A stretch of DNA of 64,000 bases from contig NZ_JAGUCN010000012.1 in the NCBI RefSeq assembly GCF_018271975.1, positions 104,381 to 168,380 on the forward strand. Direction: 5' to 3'. Of this stretch, positions 46,415 to 54,833 are shown piece after piece. The position numbers and the translations under genes were made by a program. The notes under the pieces are model-generated. The model saw nothing but the letters and a program-made list of their open reading frames with translations, did no database searches and was not told where the DNA came from. The stretch is from Carboxylicivirga mesophila (GTDB taxonomy: Bacteria > Bacteroidota > Bacteroidia > Bacteroidales > Marinilabiliaceae). Every line of letters begins with the position of its first letter. The first letter of the stretch is position 1.

Positions 46415-47944
46415 ATGAGTTTGAAGAATTTTAAAATAGGGGCCTTCATCCTGATGATGTCATTGGCATCGTGTTCCAATGAGCTGGACACGGACTACAC
46501 AACAGGACAGGGAGGAGACAACCTAAAGGATCTAATAAGGGAATATCCCAATAAGTTAAAATCACTTGTTGATGGGCTTTACTTGTTTATGGTGAGTTAT
46601 CAGGGCGATCACGACACTTTTAACTACACCATGACCTTGCATGCTACGGATATGATGGCACAGGATATTTCACAACCTACCAGCCATTATTTCTCGTGGG
46701 ATTATTTGCACCGCTACCGTTCGGCACCCAATGTGCGCACGGCCTATATCTGGAATACTTTTTACACGGCTATTGCCAATGGTAACCGCTTGTTGGATAT
46801 CGCCGATGAACTTTCGGAATACATCATTGGCTACGATGAGGACTTTTACAACAGCTGCCTGGCCGAGACCTACGCAGTCAGGGGGATGGCGTACCTGTAT
46901 CTGATTCAGTTGTACCAGGAAGTAATCACAAAGGAAACTGTTAACCTGCAGGCACCAGGCGTGCCATTGTACTTTTCAACTTTGGATGGTGTTGCTGAGG
47001 AAGAGGCAGAAATGCTAAAAGGTCGCAATACTGTGCAACGTGTATTTGAACAGATAGAGCATGATTTGACTTTGGCATTGCAGTTGGCTGCCAATTACGA
47101 TAGGCAAGGGGAAAAACGCTCCATTGATAGCAATGTCATACATGGTTTGCTGGCGCGCTATTATATGCTGTCGCAGCAGTGGCAAAAGGCGGCTGACCAT
47201 GCCCGAAGTGCTTATGCCGGGTATGAGCTGATGAATGTTGAACAGTTGAAGAGTGGCTTTATGGATGCAGATAATCCTGAATGGATTTGGGGTTATCGCC
47301 ATACCATTGAGACGCAGACAATGCTTGTTTCGTGGTTCTCGCATATCTCAAACAACAGTCCGGGCTATGCAGGTATCCTATCGCCACGCTTAATTGATTA
47401 TGAACTGTACCAGAGTATACCTGATGAAGATGTGCGTAAGCAACTGTTTAATGGCCCTGAAGGTATCTCTCAGGAAGACTATCAGCGCTTTAAAGTGGAT
47501 ATTCAAACAGCTCCCAATATTCAAAACCCATACGCCAGCCTGAAGTTTGGCCGAAAGGATGACTGGACACAGGATTACCCCTATATGCGCGCTGCCGAAA
47601 TGATACTGATTGAAGCAGAGGCTTATGCACAAATGGGAGACAACTCAGGGGCTACTCAAGCTATTCGTCCTTTGATGGAAAACCGTCAGCCAGGCTGGGA
47701 TATGGACGAAGTGGATGTTGAGTATGTGTATCATCAGCGCCGTATTGAGCTATGGGGCGAAGGCTTTTCGTATTTCGACCTGAAGCGATTATATAAGGGC
47801 ATCAATCGGGCATATGACAATTCAAATCACAGTATACCCGGTCAGTTTGAGGTGGCAGCGGGCGCTGATAACTGGGTGTTCCAGATTCCAAGACGCGAGA
47901 TTCAGGACAACCCGCATATTGATGAGAGCGAACAAAACGATTAA
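46415..47944 (+). CDS. SusD/RagB-family surface lipoprotein
   Basis: A 509-residue lipoprotein (ILMMSLASCSNE, lipobox Cys) of the SusD/RagB family starting 10 bases after its SusC partner. TPR-like helices (LAETYAVRGMAYLYLIQLYQE) and the closing block YHQRRIELWGEGFSYFDLKR mark the family. It should form the lid of the upstream transporter. Two further lipoprotein genes follow at 18 bases and then with a 4-base overlap, suggesting a four-gene operon. Confidence 0.92.
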   Translation: MSLKNFKIGAFILMMSLASCSNELDTDYTTGQGGDNLKDLIREYPNKLKSLVDGLYLFMVSYQGDHDTFNYTMTLHATDMMAQDISQPTSHYFSWDYLHRYRSAPNVRTAYIWNTFYTAIANGNRLLDIADELSEYIIGYDEDFYNSCLAETYAVRGMAYLYLIQLYQEVITKETVNLQAPGVPLYFSTLDGVAEEEAEMLKGRNTVQRVFEQIEHDLTLALQLAANYDRQGEKRSIDSNVIHGLLARYYMLSQQWQKAADHARSAYAGYELMNVEQLKSGFMDADNPEWIWGYRHTIETQTMLVSWFSHISNNSPGYAGILSPRLIDYELYQSIPDEDVRKQLFNGPEGISQEDYQRFKVDIQTAPNIQNPYASLKFGRKDDWTQDYPYMRAAEMILIEAEAYAQMGDNSGATQAIRPLMENRQPGWDMDEVDVEYVYHQRRIELWGEGFSYFDLKRLYKGINRAYDNSNHSIPGQFEVAAGADNWVFQIPRREIQDNPHIDESEQND

Positions 47945-47962
47945 CCCTGCAAAATAATTGAA

Positions 47963-48829
47963 ATGAAACAAGGAATAATTAAAATATGTATACTGTCGTT
48001 AAGTGCTTTGCTATGGTTTAATTCCTGCGAGGAAACGGTAGATGCAAATAAGTATAACAAGGTATCGAAAGACGAGTTGCCAATTTTAGATATTGAAGTT
48101 GATAGCGTCTCATTTGATCGTGCATTTTTACAGGCTGACATCATGCTTAATGGCGATGAAAATATATTAGAAAGTGGTTTTATGATTAGTACTTCTGATA
48201 CGTTTCCTGTAAATTCTATTAAAATATCAATTGGTGAGCGCAATGATTTATTTACTACGGGTGTAGTTGATGAATTGTTTGAATTAACTACATATTTCTG
48301 TAAAGCCTATACGTATTCAAAAAATGGTTATGCATTTAGTGAAGTTAAGACCTTTACAACGCTTGAAGCTCCGAAATTAGAAATCAGTGACATATGCGGA
48401 AGTTTTAATCAGATAGATCATAGTATTCGAGATGGAGTAATCAATGGTGAAGAAAATGGCTATTGGGATCAGTTCGGTTACATGACCATCAGTCAGGTTG
48501 AAAATTCGGATAATGAAATTGAATTATTTAATTTTTGGGGCTATGGTCGTACAATCACTGGCATTGTGAATATTAACGAAAGAACAATCAAATTTGATCC
48601 ACAAGAAATTGCTGCTCATAAAGATTATGGATTGATTAAAATGCATAAGTGGTCATACGATGAATCAAATCAAATGCTAATTCACATAGATGACAAGGTG
48701 GAAGCCCATATTTTTGATGCAAATAAAATTGTGATTAATATGTGGGGGGCTTTTGCACATCACAACAATGCCTACTTGATTTTTGATGCATGCACAAAAA
48801 CAGAACTGATTAAAAAAGAAGAGCAATGA
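47963..48829 (+). CDS. Lipoprotein of unknown function in the second SusCD operon
   Basis: A 288-residue protein with a lipoprotein signal (LSLSALLWFNSCEE). I recognise no family. Residues ~45-135 look like a fibronectin-type module (ILDIEVDSVSFDRAFLQADI, then TTYFCKAYTYSKNGYAFSEV and KTFTTLEAPK). The remainder (~140-288) is a beta-rich domain. Its base composition is more AT-rich than the genes on either side, by eye. It overlaps the DUF4625 gene by 4 bases (ATGA), so the two are translationally coupled. It is probably an accessory surface-binding protein of the SusCD complex. Confidence 0.72.
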   Translation: MKQGIIKICILSLSALLWFNSCEETVDANKYNKVSKDELPILDIEVDSVSFDRAFLQADIMLNGDENILESGFMISTSDTFPVNSIKISIGERNDLFTTGVVDELFELTTYFCKAYTYSKNGYAFSEVKTFTTLEAPKLEISDICGSFNQIDHSIRDGVINGEENGYWDQFGYMTISQVENSDNEIELFNFWGYGRTITGIVNINERTIKFDPQEIAAHKDYGLIKMHKWSYDESNQMLIHIDDKVEAHIFDANKIVINMWGAFAHHNNAYLIFDACTKTELIKKEEQ

Positions 48830-49266
48830 AAAGAATACAATATTTATTAAGTCTGGTAATACTTGCTGTATTAATAGGCTGCAGCAAAGACGATGGTGAT
48901 AAAAAATCACCCCATGTTACAATAATTTCACCTGTTGAAAACCAGGAGTTTGCGCGCGGAGGTATCATGAAGCTGGATGCGGTATTTGAAGATGATGTGG
49001 CGCTGAACGAGTGTCGCGTTAACCTCGAATTTGTGGAGGCATTGCCAGTGGCACCGGGGGCTTCTTTAAAAGGAATTGATACGCCCTGGGAACCTGAAGA
49101 GATGGTGATTCCCTTGTCGGAAACGGTGCAGGAAGTGAAAGAACTGGTGTTATTTGGAGGTAATATTCCTTATAACATTCAGTCGGGCTATTACCGCTTG
49201 AAGTTTGATATTTATGATTTAGCGAAAAACCCGGCCAGGGCAGAGCTCGTAATAATAATAGAATAG
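48826..49266 (+). CDS. DUF4625-type lipoprotein
   Basis: A 146-residue lipoprotein (LVILAVLIGCSKDDGDKK) resembling the DUF4625 family: an Ig-like beta-sandwich beginning PHVTIISPVENQEFARGGI and continuing DAVFEDDVALNECRV, IYDLAKNPA. Proteins of this family are common as last genes of SusCD-type operons in Bacteroidota; their function is not established. The start overlaps the stop of the preceding gene by 4 bases. Confidence 0.78.
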   Translation: MKRIQYLLSLVILAVLIGCSKDDGDKKSPHVTIISPVENQEFARGGIMKLDAVFEDDVALNECRVNLEFVEALPVAPGASLKGIDTPWEPEEMVIPLSETVQEVKELVLFGGNIPYNIQSGYYRLKFDIYDLAKNPARAELVIIIE

Positions 49267-49347
49267 TGATAAATGCAAATGAGGTGTTGAAGTTCATTAG
49301 TGACTTAAACACCGGATTGGATTGATAAATGAGAGCTTAGGTTGAGG

Positions 49348-49383
49348 GGCTGTTCATCTGTAAAGGTGAGCAGCCTTTTTTTT
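49348..49383 (+). terminator. Terminator of the second SusCD operon
   Basis: An 11-bp stem with two wobble pairs (GGCTG...CAGCC, 49348-49375) leads into a run of eight T residues. Confidence 0.8.
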
Positions 49384-49429
49384 GTTATATAACATATCGC
49401 TGCCATTGAACCAACAATTCAAAGCTTCG

Positions 49430-49457
49430 TTGTTAGAGTTATATTTGTGTAACTTTG
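49430..49457 (+). promoter_or_regulatory. Promoter of marC
   Basis: TAACTTTG (49450-49457) matches TAnnTTTG, with TTG at 49430-49432 17 bases upstream. The ATG is 17 bases downstream of the box. A second TATATTTG overlaps just upstream. Confidence 0.45.
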
Positions 49458-49473
49458 CTCAAAACCTCATACT

Positions 49474-50076
49474 ATGGACATCAATTATCTACAGATTATT
49501 TCAGCCTTTATCGTATTGTTTGCGGTGATTGACATCTTAGGTTCATTACCTATTATTCTCGATCTTCAGAAGAAGAGTGGTCCCATCAAGGCTTTTCAGG
49601 CCACATCGGTTGCCTTTACCATCATGATTATTTTCTTATTTGTAGGTGAAGCACTACTGGGGTTGTTTGGGGTCGATATCTCATCCTTTGCCATTGCTGG
49701 CTCCTTTGTGCTGCTCATTATGGCTTTTGAAATGATTCTAGGCGTTGAAATATTCAAGCATGATTCGCCATCGGGTGCATCCATTGTCCCCATTGCCTTT
49801 CCGCTGATAGCAGGGGCCGGTTCGTTTACCACCTTACTATCGCTGCGGGCCGAGTTTGATACCATCAATATCATCATTGCCTTGCTGTTGAACATTATTG
49901 TGGTGTATGGTGTGCTAAAGGGTACCAAGCTGGTGGAACGGGTCATTGGTCAGGGTGGCATCTATGTGCTCAAAAAGTTCTTTGGTATCATCCTGCTGGC
50001 GATGGCCATTAAGTTGTTTATGACCAACTTTGGTAATATAGTCCTTGATTTTATAAAGAAGTTAAACGTTTTATAA
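49474..50076 (+). CDS. marC: MarC-family integral membrane protein
   Basis: A 200-residue inner-membrane protein of the MarC/UPF0056 family with about six transmembrane helices. Typical features are the opening FIVLFAVIDILGSLPIILDL and the central FPLIAGAGSFTTLLSL. Despite its name, the family has no proven role in antibiotic resistance; its function is unknown. The stop is one base from the start of the M14 carboxypeptidase gene, so the two are co-transcribed, an unexplained pairing. Confidence 0.88.
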   Translation: MDINYLQIISAFIVLFAVIDILGSLPIILDLQKKSGPIKAFQATSVAFTIMIIFLFVGEALLGLFGVDISSFAIAGSFVLLIMAFEMILGVEIFKHDSPSGASIVPIAFPLIAGAGSFTTLLSLRAEFDTINIIIALLLNIIVVYGVLKGTKLVERVIGQGGIYVLKKFFGIILLAMAIKLFMTNFGNIVLDFIKKLNVL

Positions 50077-50077
50077 T

Positions 50078-51208
50078 ATGCAAATAACAATCTCCTCAAC
50101 CTTTGATGCTGGTAATGTAGAAGTCATCAAAGCCGACAACCCTAATGACATCCAATTAAAGATCAGAAAGGATACCGAATCTGATTTCCTGCAATGGTTC
50201 TATTTCAGAGTGCAGGGAGCTAAGGACACAGCCTGTAAGCTTAACCTGCTCAATGCCGGTGATGCGGCTTATCCCGAAGGCTGGGACAATTATCAGGCTC
50301 GTGCATCATACGACCGTATCACCTGGTTTCAGATTCCCACACAGTACAATGGACAAACCCTAAGCATGGAGCTGACACCTGAGCACGACTCGGTATATAT
50401 CGCGTATTTTGCACCTTTCTCATATGAGCAGCACCTCGACCTCATTAATGAGGCACAGCAATCGCCTAAATGCACGCTGGAGTGCATTGGTCATACCACG
50501 CAGGGGCGTCCCATCGATTTTCTGAAAATTGGTGATGACGATGCCTCGAAGAAGAAACTGTGGGTGATAGCCCGCCAGCATCCCGGCGAATCTATGGCTG
50601 AGTGGTTTATGCTGGGACTAATTGAGCGCCTTTTAGACGAAGAGGATGCCACTGCGCTTACGCTGCTTCAAAAAGCTAACTTCTACCTGGTGCCAAACAT
50701 GAACATTGATGGAAGTATTTTGGGCAACCTGCGGGTTAATGCCAGGGGAATTAACCTGAACCGAGAATGGGCCGAGCCAAGTATCGAGAACAGTCCGGAG
50801 GTATACTATGTAAAGGAGAAAATGCGCGAAACAGGTATGGACTTTGTGTTGGATGTGCACGGCGATGAAGGTCTGCCATACAACTTTATTTCTGGTATCG
50901 AAGGTATTCCGTCATTCGACGATAAGCTGAAGCAGCTGACCGATAGCTTTATTGATAACTGGATGGCCATTAACCCCGATATGCAGAAGGAATATGGCTA
51001 CCCGAAGAATGAGCCGGGTAAAGCCAACCTGCAGATTGGTTCTAAAAACCTGGGTGAAGAATTTCACTGTCTGTCACAAACCCTGGAAATGCCATTTAAG
51101 CAAAACGCCAATATACCAGATGAAGAGTTAGGGTGGTCGCCCGAACGCTCTATTAAATTGGGTGATTCGCTGGTACCTGTGCTCTTGAGCATTGTTGATG
51201 ATTTATAG
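50078..51208 (+). CDS. M14-family cytosolic-type zinc carboxypeptidase
   Basis: A 376-residue metallocarboxypeptidase of the Nna1/cytosolic carboxypeptidase type (M14D-like). A beta-sandwich N-terminal domain (~1-120; FLQWFYFRVQGAKDTAC, AYFAPFSYEQHL) precedes the catalytic domain. Zinc ligands are H168 and E171 (RQHPGESMAEW) and H261 (DVHGDEG); E337 (TLEMPFK) fits the catalytic base. No signal peptide is visible, so it should act in the cytoplasm, removing C-terminal residues from peptides or proteins. Bacterial members have few defined substrates. Confidence 0.9.
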   Translation: MQITISSTFDAGNVEVIKADNPNDIQLKIRKDTESDFLQWFYFRVQGAKDTACKLNLLNAGDAAYPEGWDNYQARASYDRITWFQIPTQYNGQTLSMELTPEHDSVYIAYFAPFSYEQHLDLINEAQQSPKCTLECIGHTTQGRPIDFLKIGDDDASKKKLWVIARQHPGESMAEWFMLGLIERLLDEEDATALTLLQKANFYLVPNMNIDGSILGNLRVNARGINLNREWAEPSIENSPEVYYVKEKMRETGMDFVLDVHGDEGLPYNFISGIEGIPSFDDKLKQLTDSFIDNWMAINPDMQKEYGYPKNEPGKANLQIGSKNLGEEFHCLSQTLEMPFKQNANIPDEELGWSPERSIKLGDSLVPVLLSIVDDL

Positions 51209-51361
51209 TGTTTAGCTATTGATAATATTTACAAGCGCAGATGATTCACATGAATTATTTGCGTTTGTTTTATTAAGTGGGATTATTGGATGAAATAATT
51301 GATTGTTAGGGGGGAGTTCTATCTGAATTAGTAATGTTTCAGATAACTGTTATCGTTTGAT

Positions 51362-51392
51362 TTTGTAAAGTTACCCAGCTAAAATACCTTTG
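51362..51392 (+). promoter_or_regulatory. Promoter of the Trm11-like methyltransferase gene
   Basis: TTTG (51362-51365), 19-base spacer, TACCTTTG (51385-51392): a full match to the Bacteroidota promoter consensus. The ATG is 64 bases downstream. Confidence 0.7.
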
Positions 51393-51456
51393 CGCCAGGT
51401 ACAAGCGCCCAATGCATTAACACAAATAATACAATTCCATATACATTTCTCTTATT

Positions 51457-52425
51457 ATGCGCCAATACAATCACATCTATACCTTTAAGTACGACACGCA
51501 TAATAGCGGGTTATGTCAGTTGGAAGCCCGGCAACTTTTTGGTGAGGAAGCCCGGCAAAAACTGTTGTTTACAAATGTCTGGATTGACCCGTCCATCAGC
51601 CCTTTTGTTAAAAACAGGCTGGATATTATGGCCACGGCCGACGATTATGAGCAGCTGATTGATTGCATCCGTCAGAAAAATATTTGCACTGATGGCTTTA
51701 AGGCCGAATACCTGGTGCTTGAAGGTGATGCCACCGGCTATAACGAGCGCCTTAGTAAGCTAAAGGATGTGGGCTATTGCATTGAGGGCGATCCCGATTA
51801 TGTGACACCCACCATCATCTATTCAATTGCCTACTACCAAGACACCTGGTACTTTGGCGAGCTGGTGAAGCACAATACCGACTGGTTTAAGCACAAGAAC
51901 AAACCTGTTTCGTTTAGCAGCGCTATCAATATGGATATTGCTAAAACACTGGTGAGCATTGCCTCCCAGGGTGACAAAAACAAACGGCTGTTAGATGCAG
52001 GTTGTGGGGTGGGCACCGTCATGCTCGAAGCCTGTATCTCGGGGTTTAACATTGAAGGCTGCGACATCCATTGGAAAGCTTGTGTATCAACACGCAAAAA
52101 CCTGGCCCATTATAACTATATGGCTAATGTGTACCGCACCGACCTGAAAGATCATAGCACACAGTATGATGCTGCCATTATAGACTTGCCTTACAACTTA
52201 TTTAGTCATTCCGATGATGATAACTCTTTACACATCATCCGTTCGGCGGCCGAGTTGGCCACACGCTTAATTATTGTATCAACATTGGATATTAAAGCGA
52301 TTATTAATCAGGCAGGTATCAAGGTGGTTGATGCCTGTCTGGTAGAGAAAAAGGGTAAAAAGTTTGCCCGAAATATATGGGTGTGCGAAAAGGAGACGGT
52401 GACGCTTGCAACAGAGCTTGTTTGA
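51457..52425 (+). CDS. Trm11/TRMG10-like RNA methyltransferase
   Basis: A 322-residue SAM-dependent methyltransferase. The N-terminal ~150 residues are likely an RNA-binding region. The C-terminal Rossmann domain (~170-310) has motif I LLDAGCGVGTVMLEA and catalytic motif IV DLPYN, corresponding to (N/D)PPY of N2-guanine-type RNA methyltransferases. Base methylation of tRNA or rRNA is the likely activity; target and position are unknown. It is a single-gene unit with a strong promoter. Confidence 0.8.
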   Translation: MRQYNHIYTFKYDTHNSGLCQLEARQLFGEEARQKLLFTNVWIDPSISPFVKNRLDIMATADDYEQLIDCIRQKNICTDGFKAEYLVLEGDATGYNERLSKLKDVGYCIEGDPDYVTPTIIYSIAYYQDTWYFGELVKHNTDWFKHKNKPVSFSSAINMDIAKTLVSIASQGDKNKRLLDAGCGVGTVMLEACISGFNIEGCDIHWKACVSTRKNLAHYNYMANVYRTDLKDHSTQYDAAIIDLPYNLFSHSDDDNSLHIIRSAAELATRLIIVSTLDIKAIINQAGIKVVDACLVEKKGKKFARNIWVCEKETVTLATELV

Positions 52426-52509
52426 GCTCCGATTTGTGCCAGTAAAACCAGCAGCAGCCATAAATATGCCAGCCCGAAAATTAAAATCGGCTGTTAACTG
52501 TTAAAGTCG

Positions 52510-52517
52510 TATCTTTG
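52510..52517 (+). promoter_or_regulatory. -7 promoter box and long leader of the RhlE-like helicase gene
   Basis: TATCTTTG matches TAnnTTTG and implies a leader of ~80 bases before the ATG at 52606. The leader is richer in GC than most gaps here and may fold. No -33 TTTG is seen. Confidence 0.5.
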
Positions 52518-52605
52518 CAAAATATTACACAACGGCGTAGCGGTTTGATAGCAATGAGCTCGTAAGTCACCACTATTAGTATCGAGTCGTTATTAAACAC
52601 AAAAT

Positions 52606-53880
52606 ATGCAAGTGAAATTTGAAGATTTAAACTTACATCCTGCCATTCTCAAGGCATTAAAGGATGAAAACTATACTCACCCCACCGCCATCCAGGCCGA
52701 AGCTATTCCCTTTATTCTTAAGCGTGAAGATGTACTTGGCAGTGCGCAAACCGGTACTGGTAAAACAGCTGCCTTTGCCATTCCTATCATTCAACATGCC
52801 ATGCAGGATATCGATGGTCAACGTGGAAGAAGAAAGATGTTGGCCCTGATTGTAACACCAACCAGGGAGCTGGCTATTCAAATTGGCGAAAGCTTTAAAA
52901 CCTATGGTAAGTATACGAAGCTGCGAAGCGCCGTGATTTTTGGCGGTGTGCCACAAGGTCCGCAGGTTCGAACGCTCAGGCAAGGGGTTGATGTGCTGAT
53001 AGCCACACCGGGGCGTCTGCTCGACCTAAAGGATCAAGGCGTTATTTCTTTCCGCGATATTAAGTATTTTGTGTTGGATGAGGCAGACCGCATGCTGGAT
53101 ATGGGCTTTATTCATGATATTAAAAAGCTGCTGGTGATGCTGCCCCAGGAGCGGCAATCGCTGTTCTTCTCGGCCACTATGCCTCCAAAGATACTTAAGC
53201 TGTCGCAGCAGATATTGGTGAAGCCGCAAAAGGTAACGGTGAATCCCGTTTCGTCAACTGCCGAAACCATTCAGCAGCATGTATATACCACTAATAAGGA
53301 AAGTAAGAAGAACCTGCTGCTTCACATTCTGAAGGACGAGGACATGGAACAGGTACTGCTGTTTTCGCGCACCAAGCACGGGGCCGATCGCATCGTACGT
53401 AACCTGCGTCAGAAAAAGATTACCAGTGCTGCCATACATGGCGAGAAGAGTCAGAACCAACGGCAGAAAGCTCTGAAGCAATTTAAAGCAGGCGAGATAC
53501 GCGTATTGGTGGCGACCGATATTGCAGCTCGTGGTATTGATATTGATAAGCTGCGCTACGTTATCAACTATGATATTCCCAACGAGTCAGAAACCTATGT
53601 GCACCGCATTGGTCGCTGTGGCCGGGCTGGTGAAGAAGGGGTCGCTATCTCATTATGTGAGCCGGAAGAGAATGCCTATATAAGAGCCATTGAGAACCTG
53701 ATAAAGCAAAAGATTGAGGTGGTGCGTGATCATCCTTTCCCGCAGACCGACAAACCAATGAATGCTGAAGAAAAGAAGGAATTTGAGAAGGAAAAGCAGC
53801 GCAGGAAGCAAGAGTATTTTGCCAACCGGAATAAAAAGCGCGGCTCTCAAAACCCTGGTTTTAGAAGGAAAAAGCGATAG
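52606..53880 (+). CDS. rhlE: DEAD-box ATP-dependent RNA helicase (RhlE-like)
   Basis: A 424-residue RNA helicase that unwinds RNA duplexes in ribosome assembly, mRNA decay or cold adaptation. All core motifs are present: Q motif (HPTAIQAEAIP), I (AQTGTGKT), Ia (PTRELAIQ), II (DEAD in VLDEADRMLDMGF), III (SAT), V (ATDIAARGIDI) and VI (HRIGRCGRAG). A basic, Lys/Arg-rich tail (~375-424) is the usual RhlE extension. It stands alone with its own promoter. Confidence 0.95.
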   Translation: MQVKFEDLNLHPAILKALKDENYTHPTAIQAEAIPFILKREDVLGSAQTGTGKTAAFAIPIIQHAMQDIDGQRGRRKMLALIVTPTRELAIQIGESFKTYGKYTKLRSAVIFGGVPQGPQVRTLRQGVDVLIATPGRLLDLKDQGVISFRDIKYFVLDEADRMLDMGFIHDIKKLLVMLPQERQSLFFSATMPPKILKLSQQILVKPQKVTVNPVSSTAETIQQHVYTTNKESKKNLLLHILKDEDMEQVLLFSRTKHGADRIVRNLRQKKITSAAIHGEKSQNQRQKALKQFKAGEIRVLVATDIAARGIDIDKLRYVINYDIPNESETYVHRIGRCGRAGEEGVAISLCEPEENAYIRAIENLIKQKIEVVRDHPFPQTDKPMNAEEKKEFEKEKQRRKQEYFANRNKKRGSQNPGFRRKKR

Positions 53881-53975
53881 AAGTTATTGCATATTGGTGT
53901 GTTTTTCAAATTGATAACGCAACCATTTTGTTGGTATCGCCATCTTAAGGAAAGAAACCAATAAATAGCCCCGAT

Positions 53976-54479
53976 ATGAGATACTTGAATGTTATTGCAG
54001 TTGTAATAGTCAGCTTTGTTATCTGTTCATGTGAGAATAATACGAATGAGCCTGAAGTAGCAGATTTTGTTTTTAAGGCTGAAAAGGATAACCAAACCTG
54101 GTTAGCTACACGCAGCTGGGGTTATCTGAATGAGAAGTTTGACGAACTATCGATTTCAGCAACAGTTGAAGACCCGGATTACTATCAGGAAGAAGCAATG
54201 ACTATTAAAATTAATAAGGCAAGTATTGAGCCAGACAAAAAACTGATGGACTTTGATGCCAGTTTAGCATTCATTATTGGTGGTGATGGTGTGGCATGGC
54301 GTTATGAGAGCATTAAAGGCGAGCAGACTTACCTTATTATACATCATGTTGATGAGGAGAATAAGCGAGTTAGAGGCGCGTTTCAAATTAAGTTTGCCGA
54401 TTCCTCATCTGATGGCGAGCCAATAATAATGACTGATGGAGTATTTGATGTCGCCTACGAGCATACTAATAGCTACTAA
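53976..54479 (+). CDS. Small lipoprotein of unknown function
   Basis: A 167-residue lipoprotein (IVSFVICSCENN, lipobox Cys ~18) with a single beta-rich domain (FVFKAEKDNQTWLATRSWGY, LDEELSISATVE-like strands, RVRGAFQIKFADSS). The pattern recalls small Bacteroidota lipoproteins of the DUF6252/DUF5025 kind, but I cannot assign it firmly. It is one gene between rhlE and a repeat-rich gap; function unknown. Confidence 0.7.
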   Translation: MRYLNVIAVVIVSFVICSCENNTNEPEVADFVFKAEKDNQTWLATRSWGYLNEKFDELSISATVEDPDYYQEEAMTIKINKASIEPDKKLMDFDASLAFIIGGDGVAWRYESIKGEQTYLIIHHVDEENKRVRGAFQIKFADSSSDGEPIIMTDGVFDVAYEHTNSY

Positions 54480-54552
54480 TAAACCTGCCGTGCCTGCCGA
54501 CCTGCTTTGTTACCTTTCTGGCTTTCAGGCAATTTTTACGAAGGAATGTTAA

Positions 54553-54631
54553 GCTCTGTAAGAGCGATGTGTACCAGAACAGGCTTTAGCCTGTTTCCTT
54601 TGCCGTGAGGTAAATACAGGGCTGAAGGCCC
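54553..54631. repeat. REP-like cluster of three hairpins
   Basis: GCTCT-gta-AGAGC (54553-54565), AACAGGCT-tt-AGCCTGTT (54578-54595) and GGGC-tgaag-GCCC (54619-54631) follow each other at short spacing. This resembles interspersed palindromic elements seen in other bacterial genomes, but copy number cannot be checked here. Confidence 0.45.
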
Positions 54632-54661
54632 GGTGTGTTTGTTTGACGCAGGAAGGATTTC

Positions 54662-54708
54662 AAAAAAAATAAAGCCCCGCTACGATGTTTTTACAGTTGT
54701 AGCAGGGC
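54662..54708 (-). terminator. Rho-independent terminator for cyuA (minus strand)
   Basis: A 10-bp stem (54674-54683 with 54699-54708) forms fully with one G-U pair only when read on the minus strand, and is followed there by TTTATTTTTTTTG. It lies ~125 bases beyond the cyuA stop. Confidence 0.75.
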
Positions 54709-54833
54709 ATTCGAATATGTGTCAGTAGGTATTTTTTGTGCTTAGCGCAACATCCAATTTAAACGCCATGGAAATAGCTAAAGGCTAGTAGCCATCAGCT
54801 AGTAGCTTTTTATCATTAGATAAAAGGTAAAAT

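Larger units (their letters stand above)
54480..54833. other. Gene-free gap with a REP-like hairpin cluster and minus-strand terminator
   Basis: 354 bases between convergent genes with no supported ORF. It is richer in GC than other gaps. It holds three short hairpins in a row (54553-54631), CTGCCG-type repeated words at ~54483-54503, and a terminator for the minus strand (separate entries). Confidence 0.7.
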
